DNA of 64,000 bases from Cryptomeria japonica. Its lineage: Eukaryota > Streptophyta > Pinopsida > Cupressales > Cupressaceae. The stretch spans positions 152,355,048 through 152,419,047 of the forward strand of contig NC_081407.1 in the NCBI RefSeq assembly GCF_030272615.1, in the 5' to 3' direction. Made by a program: the position numbers and the translations under genes. Of the stretch, positions 35,616 through 47,845 are shown one piece after another; positions within the stretch are counted from its first letter, which is position 1; the number at the start of each line of letters is the position of its first letter. Below the pieces are notes generated by a model. It had not been told where the DNA came from. It ran no database searches and worked only from the letters and a program-made list of their open reading frames with translations.

Positions 35616-37052
35616 CTGGCGAAAATGAATGGTGTGGATCCGCACAACTTGCAAATTTGAATGGGAGAGTTCTTGGGCGAACTGGCGATTGAACTTGGAT
35701 GTTTTGAATGGGTTTTGCTCTTCGACCAAACACCAAACCTTCGCGTGAATGCTGTGGCGTTTTCCGGAATTCAAATTTCGCGGTTTTCACCCTACACGAA
35801 GTTCGGCATATGCGTGGGAGGGAATATTAAACTTCAAACTCTGCGGCTTTCTCTTACAGTCGCCAAACTTGGGCCCTTTTTTTTATTGCTTCTTACAAAA
35901 CCATGAAAACCTTATACCCTCGCCTTGGCTCATGATTTCGAGGTTTAGGAGGGGTTGGAAAGCTTTTAAATCGCGATTTTCCCTTGAGCTGCAAATTTCG
36001 GAGATTTTAGAGCCTTTACCAACTTGTGAACTCTTTTACATTTGCCTTCCAAATCGCGATTTTGCCCTAGATGGTGAATTTCGGCCTTTTGAGGGAGTTT
36101 GCAAGCTTTAAACTTTTCTCTTATGATGCCATTTTCGGGGCTTTAGGGCATTTTGCCAACTTCGGCATTTTAGTGGGTTTTGAAAACTTCGCACTTTACA
36201 CTTGCCCTCCAAAGTGTGATTTTCGATGGATTGGAGAGTTTTGCAAGTTTTAACTTTCACACACTTTTCCTTTCTAAATCGCGAACTTCGGCGATTTGGG
36301 CTATTTTGCCAATTTCGGCGATTTGGTGGCTTTTGCCAATTTCAGCGATTTGGTGGCTTTTGCCAACTTTCTAACTTTAACGCCTTTACCTAAAAGTGCG
36401 AATTTCGGGGTATTGGGCATGTTTGCAAACTATAAAAAAAACTTTCACTTACCCCTTTATGCGATTTTCGGGCTTTATGCGCCCTTTGCAAACTTTTTAA
36501 AAAAAAAAACTCACTTACCCCTTTATGCGCGTTTTCTGGATTTTGGATGTTTTGAAAACCTTTATACTTTTGCGCTTTACCCTCATTGTGCGAATTTCGG
36601 GGTATTGGGCGTATTTGCTAACTTCGGCGTTTGGAGCCATTTTGCCAATTTTCACTTCTTGTATATTGTCCAATGCTGGCGAATTTCGGGATTTAGGCCC
36701 ATTCTGCAAACTTACAAGAAAAAACTCATGCAATTTCTCCCCTTTAGTACAAATTTCAGGATCTTGGGAGGTTTTGAAACTTCAACATTCTGCCAATTTC
36801 TATCATCCTACGCCTATCTCAGGCGGTTTTCAGGTTTAAACTGTCTCTTGGAATTTCATGCCCAAAGGCTCAACTGATCATACAAATTCACAGGCTCCTC
36901 TGCTCATAACATCATCATCTCATGGACTGATTACGGGCACACTCAAAAGGATGTGAGACACTCTGCGCGAAACTCAACAGGATGAAGGCGAAAAGGCCAA
37001 AAAGAGGAAAGGGGACCCTATCGGCGACAGGGAGCGTGTGCAACGCACAACA

Positions 37053-37603
37053 AGATGGTACAAGAGTGGACGCACATGCGACTGGTGGAGGGAGTGGGCA
37101 CCTTGGGCGCCACCTTGAGCAGTATGGAAGGATATTTTCGTAATGTCTACCTGCAGATGCGACAGAGTCAGATAGAGCAGCAGAACCAGTGGTTGTATGC
37201 AGCAAAACTGGATAAGGAAGGGGAGAAGTGTGCGAAGTTAGCCGCAGTGGAGAAGAACCTGAGGATTGAGCTAGAAACAAAGGTGACTACCTATGAGGCC
37301 CGTTGCAGCATGCATAAGGAGGAGGTACAGCCTACATGTACTTGCAACACAGGTGGCTGAGCTTACTCTACAGATGGAGTAGAAGGACAAAAAACTGTTG
37401 GAGGCCGCACACATGGTCAAGAAGGCACGGGAATGGTAGCTGATAACAGAGAAGAACCTCAGACTCCACACAGGGCAACAACCTTCTTCTTCGACCACCA
37501 CAGGGACGCCTCCTCCCCCTTCTCAGTTTTAGTCTTTTGTTTGTTATTCCAGCTCTTGTTGTCTTGGTCGTCTGGAAGATGACTACTTTTTGGGGGGGGT
37601 TGA
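37053..37603 (+). mobile_element. 3' interior of a second gypsy-type element (coiled-coil ORF and polypurine tract)
   Basis: An open segment 37055-37360 encodes a helical protein (QSQIEQQNQWLYAAKLDKEG, then AAVEKNLRIELETKV). With two in-frame TAGs it continues in frameshifted form to a Pro-rich end at about 37530. A TTGGTCGTCTGGAAGATGAC sequence and a G tract (37592-37599) then lead into the LTR at 37604. This mirrors the 3' end of the element at 11954-17476. Copy D abuts it directly at 37052/37053. Confidence 0.6.
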
Positions 37604-37905
37604 TGTTAGGGGTCAACAACACATGTTAGCTTATAGTGGGGTTGGGTGTTTATGTTTGGTTATGTTGAGTCGCCAAAAGGCTCCCATGGGGTAGTTGGTA
37701 GTTAGTGACGGTTGACAACTTGGCCAACCGTCGAGTCTATATATGGTATGGATGGAACCTGGGCAAGGATGGTATTGTACTGGCATATTTGGAGAATTCA
37801 ATAAAGATATCATGATTCTGTCATAGCTGTTTTGTTATTGTTATTCATGCTTTGATATAAATTAATTTCTGTTACATGAATTGTTGGTACGTGTGGGATA
37901 TCTCT
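37604..37905 (+). repeat. LTR start of the second gypsy-type element (right end approximate)
   Basis: It begins TGTTAGGGGTCAACAAC after the polypurine tract. It has a TATA-like CTATATATGG near 37740 and AATAAAG near 37800. The right end is set by analogy with the 304-bp LTR of the relative; no target repeat was identified. Confidence 0.45.
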
Positions 37906-37959
37906 GTTTATTTGTGAGTTTACCAACCTCATCATAAGGACTAAATAGGCGGAAATTGA

Positions 37960-38225
37960 GTGCACTCATGTATACCTAGGAGTGGAATTTCTCTATGTTC
38001 ATGCAATGAGAAGGAAGAAAGGGTGGAGATTTGAAGTATACATGCATTAGAAAGGGCAGGAATTGCAAGTACTCATGCATTGAATGCCAAGGTTGGAGTT
38101 TCACATGTATTATGCATAAACCTCTAAGGTCGGAATTTGCAAGTGCTTGTGCATAGAGCAAGGTCGAGTGGTTGTGCATTAGTTACTAAGGTCAGAATTT
38201 GACATTGCAAGTGCATTAACAATAA
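37960..38225. repeat. Minisatellite, units of about 45 bp
   Basis: About six degenerate units each contain GGTCGGAATTTGCAAGTG or a variant and a CATGCATTAG/TGTGCATA part. The array has no open frame. It lies left of the sequence GGGGACATTACA (38534-38545), the reverse complement of the LTR start TGTAATGTCCCC, so it may belong to a minus-strand LTR beginning at 38545. Confidence 0.5.
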
Positions 38226-38599
38226 CAATAACCTGCCCCACTTAATTAATGTAAAACAGTCCACCAAATGCTACGTTCGGATAAACTGATGTGACAGCTA
38301 ATAGAAGCCAATATTAATATCTGCCAAAGCTATATGATTCATCACCAAGTTATACAATAGCTTGCCAATCAATGATTTAAAGATTTAGTAATGATTTAAA
38401 GATTGATTGAATTCTAAAAATTAAATTACTAATTTTAATTAGCATAGGTTTTACTTATTGCATTTCGTTTCCAATCATTTGTATTTAGAAATAAATAAAT
38501 AAAAATTAGCAGAGTTTCCCAGTGTTCTGAATTGGGGACATTACAAGTGGCTAGTATTTTCAACTCTGGTGCATCCATTCCTTGCCTCATCCATCATTG

Positions 38600-39690
38600 A
38601 GTAGGGTCATTTGAGCTAATGTGCCTCTATTTTTCCTCATCTCTATTTTGATGAAGGTTGGACCATGGGGATTAATAAAGGCTAGCCACTTTTTGTGAAG
38701 TATAGAAGACTCTTCATTAGTATATATATTTTGAAGGGCCTTCATGAGCATTTCTTTTACCTCTTCATCATGATATGGAGGCACTCTTCCAAACCAATTA
38801 CATACCATTTGGGATTTAGAGCATAGGCTTCCATATCAAGTGGAGTGCTCATAGTGTTCCAGTACCACATTACAATTGGCCTAATATGCTCCTTATAAAA
38901 TCCAAAGTAGGATCATGCTATGAATGGCTTGCTTCATCTACCCAAGCATGCTATCAAATGTCTCTAACGCTAGGAGAGTCTGTATTATCATATCTTATGA
39001 CTTTCACAGGTGCAACGAAGTATCAAATATAACTATAAATGCAAAGAAGTTACACAAAAATTAAAATTTCAAAAAAGATTGAGAATTTATGATTCAAATG
39101 GCAAAGAGTGAATGCTACTAAAAAGAATATAAACATTTTACAAGTTGAAAACATAAATAAATTAACTTTTACAATTTAAATAATAAAACCAGCTATTTCT
39201 TATCTTTTTGTGCACCCAACTTATCATCAATGATCTTTTGTTTCACGTTTTTTCTCAGTTGTGCTTACCTTTGACCATCTACCCCACTCTAAATTTATTG
39301 CCATTAAATTGTAGAGGCTCTTGCACCTCATCCATCCTCTCTAACAAAATGAAGCAGTTGACATATCTAGTATTCACAAGATTGAGGAATCCCTCCATGG
39401 AAGAAGTCCTAACAAAGTGAAGTGTGATGGTTGCAAATGAATATCTATATGTCTATAATTTCTTCCACCACTTTCTTACCTACTCTATCTTCCCAATGTC
39501 CTTCAATGTGTTGTTAAATGCCTGGGCATAACATAGAGTCCAAAAAATATGCTTGTAAGCACTCTTCAGCATCAAAATAGCTAAGTTACAAAGACAAGTT
39601 GAATCGGTCACTACTTCTACAACACTAGAGGCTTCAACCTCTTTTATGACATCCTTCAAATCTGAAACAGATGTTTTCATCCTTCCTTTT
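38600..39690 (-). pseudogene. hAT transposase, middle part (end of DUF659 and central region)
   Basis: On the minus strand from 39690: MKTSVSDLKDVIKEV, then VVEVVTDSTCLCNLA, then KHIFWTLCYAQAFNNTLKDI. This is the VVQVVTDNA...HIFWTPCAAHC(L)DLMLEDIGK block typical of plant hAT (DUF659) transposases. Near 38860 STPLDMEAYALNPKWY matches the hAT 'PLHAA-Y-LNP' motif. Frames are broken between the blocks. The N-terminal neighbour of this protein is found on the far side of the 39691-51094 insertion. Confidence 0.75.
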
Positions 39691-41617
39691 TGTTGATGTG
39701 TCTTTTGTACACGACCAAACACAGAATAAAATACCTAAAGGTACCTTATCCTCTCTTGAACAAAGTTTTCCGACTGCTGAAGATCTCACCGAAGGATCAG
39801 TCGGAGTAACTCAAGGTTCTGATATGTAGGTTCTCTACATGTGGATAAGTTGTTTGTGGTACGATGTGATTTTGCTGGAATCACAAGGGGACTTACTTTT
39901 GACAACCTGAACATTTGATTTGCTTTGGATATCACTGGAACGTGGAATTTCACTGGCCCTTGATTTTAAAAAACGGAAAAAGGATAAGGGTTGGAACGGG
40001 ATCTATTTCTAACACTAAGAATGTAAGAGCAATGAATGACCTTTGATGAAATTCTAACTAAGTCTTGCTTTGACATCCTAGGATCATCTCCACAAGATTA
40101 GTGCAATCTTCTAAGGAAAGCTTTATGATGTTTAGATCACCGCTACAAGCATTGACACCATCAGGTTGATGCATATCAATGAAGAAGCGATAATTGAAGT
40201 TAAGCTTAAGCTGAATGATTCCAGTTGACTACGTGTTGTGCGTTGCACACACTCCCTGTCGCCGACAAGGTCCCCCTCTTTTAATTTTTAGCCTTCACTC
40301 TGTTCAGTTCTGCGCAGGGTGTCTCACGTCCTTTTTGGGTGTGCCCGTAATCAATTCAAAGGATGATGTTGTCATGAGCGTAAGCCTGGGAATCCGCAAG
40401 GTGAGTTTAACACTCGGGCAAAGTGAATTTCAAAAGATTGCCTAATTTAGGTGAGAAATAGCAGAAGCTTGCAAAATCCCCCAAATATGATAAAGCGTCT
40501 AAGGGTCGCAAAAAGACCCAAAGTGCCGATTTTCGCCAAAGGAAGGTTGAAAATTGCAAAGTTTCAAAAGCTTATAAAGTGCTCGCAAATCCTGAAATTT
40601 GCCAATAATAGGTAAAATGTTAAAGTGTCAAAAGTTTGCGAAAAAGACCCAAAATCCCGAAATTTGCACTAAGGAGGAGAATTGCGAGAAGTTTTAAAAG
40701 TTTGCAAAAGGTATAAAAGCCCTGAAGTTAGTCATAAGCTTGAAAATAAGCCAAAACCCCGAAGTTCGCGATATATGAAAAGGGCAAAATTTTGAAAGAT
40801 TGAAAAAGCCACTTAATCGCTGAAGTTCGCAACCTGGAGGAGAAGGCGAAATTTTTTAAAGTTTGAAAAAACATCTAAATCGCCGAACTTCGGCCTAGGG
40901 GAGAAAATCGCGAAGTAATAAGAGTTTGAAAATGGTATAAAATCCCCGAAAATCGCAACAAGGTGCAAAATCGCGAAGTATAAGGACCTTTCAAAAAGAC
41001 CCAAACCGTCGACCTTCGGCAATAAACGGAGAAAATCGTGGAGTATAAAGTTTAAAAAAAAAAAAAGATCATAAACCCCGATCTTTGCAATATAGAAGAA
41101 AATCGCGAAGGAGTATGAAAGTTTGCGGAGGGAGCAAAAACCCCATTTTCGGCAGCGACATAGTTAAAAAGCAGAAGTTAAAAGTTTGCCAGAACCATCT
41201 ATATTGCCGAACTTCGGCCTAGGGGAGAAAATCACAAAGTTTGAAGGGTTTGCAGAGGGAAATCGCGAAATATAGAGCTTGCAACAGAAGCAAAAACGTC
41301 GAAATTTCAACCAAGGTAAATTGCGAAGTATAAGTCTTCAAAGAGGGTATTCTTCTCCCCAACTTAGGCGTGAAACAAGTGTTAAAACGTTAGGATTTGA
41401 AATATCGCAGAGCTAAACCCCATTTCCAGCATTTGAAGGATTTGAAAATACAAGAACGTTAGAATTTGAAAATTGCAGAAACCCTACCATTCCACAAAAT
41501 CGCAAGTTGTGCTTTTTTTCCAAAAAACGCAAAGCATAGGAAGGGGCATTTTTCAAATATCAAAGGAAAGCAACCTTGCAGGCCGGGTTTGTGCGGATTG
41601 ACACTATATTTTGCCAG

Positions 41618-42091
41618 GTAAGCTTGCTTTGTCTCCCTTGGAATCATTTAAAATGCATGCAAAATTGGTTAGATGTGTTTGTGCAAAATTGATTAAATGA
41701 TTAAATCTCATAAACCGCATCTTTTCCCATTTAAAAGGCATCAGGCAAAGCAGTTAAGGTCAGAGTTTGTCCCAGAAGTTAACCCGGAATGCAATTTTTA
41801 GACTTAGGGAATCTTAAACCTCATTCATTTTTGAAAACTGAACTTAAAAGACTAAGTCCAAATTTAGCGATCAAAATCGCCTTAAGTTCTTGAACCATAG
41901 CCGAATAGTAAATTTTTTAATCAAAGAGCTCAATAATATTTCATGTCCGAATTAATCAAGCTCTTTTGCTGAAGTGTTATGCTTCCTTCAAATTTCGGTT
42001 TTCCATTAATCCTTATGTGCTAACGTGTCCCTTTTATCTAACCTGTTTTGTTCCCTTCATCTTGTCTCGTAATCCGCGTCTAGTTGTGCAG
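41618..42091 (+). other. Conserved leader intron, copy E
   Basis: The donor is TGCCAG/GTAAGC at 41617/41618 and the acceptor TTGTGCAG/GATAG at 42091/42092, 474 bp. The ATG follows at 42097. Confidence 0.5.
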
Positions 42092-42096
42092 GATAG

Positions 42097-45000
42097 ATGC
42101 CTAAATCTGTAATAGAGTCCTCAAAGACACCTGGTGCAGTCGAAACCTCCCGAGCTTCTAAATCAGACATCCCTTGCAAAGGCGAAAAGATGAAATACTA
42201 GTATCAGAGTGGAGGCCCAAGGGAGTCAAAGGTCCAAAGCATATGGGAAAACGTAGGCGATACTGACTTGGGCCACATTGACATTCAGGACTTCAGAGAC
42301 AGAGTATTCTCCCCTAACGCCTATGGCAGGCCTAGGCGGATGATGGAAAGTGGTATCGCCCAGGCAGCAGGATTTCCTCCATCAGTGCAACATTATGAGC
42401 TGGTAGTAGAGGCTGCCCGACATTATCAACCAAACACCAGATTAGTGGTTCTTGAGAATATGGTCCTAGTTGACTTCACTCCTAAGGCCATTGGCGACGC
42501 ATTCAATATCCCCTTCCCGGATAACCCTATAGTGACAACCATAGATGAAGCGCAAGTGGCATATGATATGAACCCTGCCAAATGCAGGACATTAATAAAT
42601 GAGTAGTACTATAAGGAGAGAAGGCCTCCAAGCATTAGAATTGGGAAAAGACCCCCAGAAGTGACTTTCACAATGAGCATGGAGATATGGTCACATTGCT
42701 CAGCCAAGTTATGGGACTCCCTCAGTCTAACCTTTTTGAGGAGTGGATGTTCTATTTTATAGAGCAGGTCTTCGCCGGGAAATCCAAGTTCGACTGGGCC
42801 CAAATCATCAGTGACAATATCCATACCCAGTTGGTCGAACTTGAAGAGAAAAAGTACTTTACCATGACCTCTTATCTAGTCTATATGTTTGCCCGACACC
42901 AGCCACTGCCAGGGTTGATCAGGAAAGGTGAAATTGGGAACGAGCCCAATCAAGTAAAGGTGTACGATTGCTATCCTCAGCTACATTAGCATGACATAGC
43001 TCAGAGGGAAAAGAACAACCCTGCTTATACTATTGGTCAGTATGAGCATGTCAATGACGCCTTCACAATGCGCCTAGTCAGGCTGATGCAAGGGGGATTA
43101 CACAAGGCTCTCAGAACAGGCTAGCATTTTGGTACAAAGGTACGGTGCCTGTTTTATTCAGTTCCCTAGATTCTTCTATATCCAGATAGCCAGCTTTGAA
43201 GGCGCTTCTTTTCGACTTCCACGCTATCCAACCAACAAAATAATTCTTCTGGAAGTTGCAAGGCAAGCACGTCCGGCGAGCAATTTACTCAGGGACAAGA
43301 AGCAGTCTGGATTCACCTTCCCCATGGTGGTGGGTAACCTTGATGTACATTTGAAGAATGCAACTCATGCCGAAGAATCACTTGCTGAGTTAGCCTCTTA
43401 TGGCCTACAAAAACATTTGATCATGACAATTTAGCAAAGAGAGCCTACGGCTGGCGCTACAAAGCAAAGGAATCAATTGAAGACTATTGGAAGAATTGTT
43501 TTGATGACTATGAGGTCCGACGGCATGAATATTCAAGGTTAAGTGTGCAGCAAACGCGACTTTATAAATACCATCGGGTCCCGGATCAAGTAATAGATTC
43601 TGGAAATTGCTTACAAGTTCGGGAGTTTGAGGCAGTAAGACATCTCTTGCCGGGCATCGATTGGTCAAAGGATCCAATCACTGATTTAGAGGCAGTTATG
43701 GCAGCCCCAGGAAGGTACACTGATCATTGGCTACACCAACAGATTGAGCGACTAATTCATGAAGGAGTTCAATTCACCTACCATATGATGGGTAGTCTTG
43801 ATTCTCAGTCCTCTGAAGATGAGGGAACCTCAAATGCGCCAAAGGAAAAGGTTGAGAAGCCTAAAAAAAGGAAGAAAGCCAAAGCTAGCAGAGGGACTCG
43901 GACATCTAAAAGGACGAGAAGGGAGAAGATCCCTATTAGGAGACCAGAGGTCACTTCATCATCAAAGGACCCCAGTTTCGATGATGATGTAATTGAACTT
44001 GATTATATACCTGCTTCGCCTTCCCAGAGCGATGTTGATGCTTTTGAAGTTGATAATCCTCCGGCACAAGACAAGCTAAATACAGAGGTGAGGATTGTTG
44101 ATTTTGGCAAACCTGAAAATCAAGTTGAGGAAGGGGAAATTCCGTCCAATCAAGGGGTTGATGTGCATGAACTCACCCAAGGGAGTCGCCACGAATTGCA
44201 ACTGTACAATACCGGCAAAGATGACACCACTGTTGAAGGAGAGCAAAGGGCAGATGAGACCCACAAGCTTGATAGAACTGAGGAACAACCATCACATGGG
44301 GATACCAGACAGTTGTTCAGCGAGGTAGGGGAGAATTCAACTGTAAGCAAAGGACTGGACACTTCCTCAACTCCTCCTGTAACAGATCAGTTACATATAT
44401 GCAATGAACCAGCTGAAAGCAATAAGGAGCAGAGTGGGAATTTGACCATAGCATCCGGGCAGACCATACCTCAAGACTGGTTAGTTGCTCGTGCACAGCG
44501 GAAGGCAGCCACCTATCGACTTGGAAGATATTTTCTCTCGCATAGGGGAAACAAAGTCCAAAGGAAAGAAAAAGCCTAAGACCTACTCCCGCATAACCAA
44601 GGACGAGCAAAGGAACCGTAACATCCATATCGCTACCTCGCCTGTCGATAAGCCAGCAGATCAAGTTGCGCTGGCCGATTATAGCATTACAACCATCCCA
44701 ATAGGGCGAGCCACCAAAGAACAGGAAAGGGAAGAGTTCAAGGACTCCGTGCAAAACATGCTCAGGCAACTCGAAGAGATAACTGCTGAGAGAAACATGT
44801 ATCGAGTTCATGCTGAGCAGGCCGAGGGGTACGTTGGTCACTTGCTGAGACCGTTGCATAATGCCCCCGAATCCCATATTCCCCCATCAGCATTGGCGCA
44901 AAGAACAACAACAGAGTTTGAAGGAGTATGAGATACCGCCGTGGCTGTCAAGGAATGGATTCGAAGCATTAAAGAAAGGGGAGAACTGATCATTGAGGAT

Positions 45001-45696
45001 GTAAAAGAAATGGCCCACCACCGAGAAACCATTTTGGTCAAACTATTCGAAGTAAAGAGGGAATGCCTCAGGGTTCATGAGGTAGTTGCTACAACTCTTC
45101 CCCTCATGAGGGCTCTTTTCTGGACCCATGCGCAAATTCCTACATTGTCCGCCATCCTAGATCCCTATAACATCAACATTTTAAAAGAATGGTATTGGAC
45201 CATCACCATGAAGAGCAAAACAAAAGATACCATTAACAAAGAGCAAGAGACATGCGAGGAAATTTTGAGGGACATGAGGGACCTTGGTGGGACAATCCTC
45301 CGATCAATGGTTTTGGGTTGGAAAAATAGTCTGTCCGATGATGTAATGCAACCGGACTGGGAGGATGGATTGAGAATGGATAAGATCGCCTACTCCACGG
45401 AGGATCTGGATTTTGCCAGTAAATTGCATTCAGATATTTTATGTTTTGAGGCTCATCGGTCCGACTGGAAAGATGGTTTAAAGCACGTAGATCGTCATTT
45501 GGAAGGCATGCAATATAAGATACGCCATCCTCCTATGCCTCAGTTCACGGTGCTGTTCCAGCTGTGCATTAGGTTTCAAGAGTATGTTTGTGCAGAACGT
45601 GCGGCAGGTCGAGACCTCTGGAAAGACTATTTGAGTGCCGAGGATGAATTTCTGGAAAATGGATCTGCAGCTGAAAAGGAAAAAGTGCCTTCATAA
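42097..45696 (+). pseudogene. LTR-resident protein gene, copy E (about 1,200 codons)
   Basis: The full length of the LTR gene lies within a solo LTR. Largest open parts are 42268-42606, 42687-42989, 43129-43434, 43545-44579 and 44941-45696. TAG interrupts at 42199, 42604 and 42987; frameshifts occur near 42645, 43105, 43415 and 44515; a TGA lies near 44929. The middle has the basic KKRKKAKASRG-KRTRREKIPI stretch, then an acidic region. The C-terminal half is helical, ending in EYVCAERAAGRDLWKDYL. The protein ends at 45696. No known domain was recognised; DNA/RNA binding through the basic region is only a guess. Confidence 0.8.
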
Positions 45697-47845
45697 AATG
45701 CATATTTCTTTTAAAAATCTAAAAGGCACTTTTGGCCATAAAGTTCATGTTTAACTGCCAAGTCAGCTGTAAATTTTGAGCTTCGTGCATGCACACTTTT
45801 TGAGCTGTTGTTGGTCGTTATTAATTACCTTTTTTAGGTAGTTATTGTTCCTCCTTGGGTGGTTGTTGATATTTACCTCCTATTTATGGGCATGGGTACT
45901 ATTTTGTACAGATGAGCCTGGGCCACTTGTTTTGTTTAAATCTTGGCCATTCATCTAATTCTAAAACTCTATTTAAAGGGACTAGTTTTCCCTTATTTTG
46001 TAAGAAGTCTAAGATTGTTGCTAAAGCTCTGGCGAAATTTATGCAGGATAAATGGAAATTAAAGTTGTTTCATTTCTTTGTGAGTGCATGGTCTCCTTCT
46101 TCACCATTTAATTATTCTGTTATGTCTTTTATTTTCAAATAGTATTTTTAGGATAAACATTTGATAGAAGCCTTGGTGTTCATACCATTAAGGACTGACT
46201 GATTGTCACTCCCCCTGCATGGTTAGTCTTAACCCACTTATATGCTCAATTCGGTTGTTAAACATTAAGTGAATGAATGTCAAAATTCTGCATTTATGTT
46301 TAGTAGCATGAAAATTTAGTTCCCCTTGAAGATTGCACTAGATTTTTTACAGCATTGTGCTTAAATAGCTGATAATGTTAAATCTGGTTATTTGGAGGTT
46401 TTTGTCTATTTTCTTGAACATGTTATCTTAGATAATTAATCAGATTTTCTCTATCTCTTTTCCCCTTTCCTCTTTTTCCTTTTTTTTTACCAAGAAGAAA
46501 CCATACAGTCTAGCTGAGATAGTATCAATCCAACTGAAATCAACCAATATAAAACTGTTAAACTTTAGGGAACTCACTCGAAAGTTGTTCATCTAACCTT
46601 AAGTCCCCTTTGTGTTTCCAGCAAAACACATCAAACCACTAAGTTATCCTGCAGTCAAGACCTGACAACCGAAACGTTGAGGTAATCCCCATTGATCAAT
46701 TAAAAAACAGCACTAGGGATTTCCTTATTTCAAGAGAGGATAGGATTCTTAGTATTCTATTCTGCATTGGCCGGATGGAACCGTAGTGATGCGATTTCAG
46801 ATACGTCAACACTACGCAAGGCAAGTCTACAATCAACAAACCGCTCGTAGTATGGATATACGAATTTCATTGTTGATCATACAAATTTCTTCCATTCACC
46901 TAATAACATGAAATCAAATTTGAGAAGTATAGAGACCATGCAAATTGTTGAATCGACCCATAGAATTCACCATTTCTTCAATGAAGTTTACAAGTCTTTT
47001 GCAACAATATCTTGGCAACAATCTTTGCCTTCTCTTTCTACTCTACTCTAACTATTTCCTACTCTCTGACTATTCACTATTAGCTCCCTATTAACCTTTA
47101 CAAATAAAGAGCCAGAGCTTTATATAGAGAGCTCCTTACAAATTGACGGCTCTAATTGACTTAGAATCAACGGCTAGGATTATAAGATAGAAACCCTAAT
47201 TAGGGTTTGTTACAACAAACTTCCTCTAGCCAATGAGAAAATTACATTCCAAGAGTGAGGACCAATAGGAAGCAGGGGTAGGTACACCGAAGTTTGTGTC
47301 GCCTCCGATAAATTAGGTACATTGAATCTGGACATGCTGAGGTGGACCAATCCGACCGGAGGGATGATGACTGGGATGCCACCTTGTCTGACGTTTGTGA
47401 CTTGGTTGATCCTCCTCTGTTTTTGATGTGATCAATGATGTACCTCCTTGACTCCCTTGTGCTTGATAAGGCTTCCTTATGGTCAAGTCTTCTTCCTCCG
47501 GTAGCATATCTCGCCCTGAAGTGCTGGCAAAGCCTTTCTTTGTCATCTTGTGGTAGAATGAGATCTTGAGGCTAACTTGAACTCCTTGAACACCCCTAGT
47601 CTTCCAATGCTTCAAAACACCTTGAGTCCTCCCTTTGTGCATGTGGAACGTCCTTGATGATGATGGACTGGAAGAGGTCGTCCTTGCCCTAGCCTAGTCT
47701 TCTTCCATCTGCAAAACCAACCAAAAGGTGATTAAGGACACATAATGAATTCATTCTAACATAGCATTTCCTACCTTAAATCATCAACAAGAAGACATTA
47801 AAATGAAGTTTACTCAAGATTCTCCCCAGGGACAAGCCCTATAAA

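Larger units (their letters stand above)
30467..37052 (-). mobile_element. Giant LTR, copy D (6,586 bp, complete)
   Basis: Both termini are present: TGTTGTGCGTTGCAC from 37052 and GACACGTCAACA ending at 30467 (minus strand). It contains U3 repeats (36850-35740), the leader intron (35615-35201), the LTR gene (35195-31593) and a TATA-like TATTTAA at 31317-31311. A primer site follows, so it is a 5' LTR. No matching target repeat was found at 37053. Confidence 0.85.
40234..46811 (+). mobile_element. Complete solo giant LTR, copy E (6,578 bp)
   Basis: It starts TGTTGTGCGTTGCACAC and ends GATACGTCAACA, flanked by the perfect target repeat CTACG (40229-40233 and 46812-46816). No primer site or polypurine tract adjoins either end, so this is a solo LTR, and its limits define the family's LTR exactly. 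It contains the U3 repeat field (40440-41420), leader intron (41618-42091), the LTR gene (42097-45696), a TATA-like TATTTAAAG at 45970-45978 and about 830 bp of R/U5. Confidence 0.92.

Noticed and set aside
36296-36877. 193-codon open frame (plus strand) rich in Phe, Asn and Ala
   Set aside because: It is the antisense of the CGAA/TTCG repeat field in LTR D; the repeat structure itself keeps the frame open. The same applies to 25296-25829.
47313-47642. 109-codon minus-strand frame in the 4.8-kb LTR, preceded by an acceptor-like TTTTGCAG
   Set aside because: Low-complexity, hydrophilic, with no similarity to the LTR-resident protein; one copy only, so no conservation can be judged.
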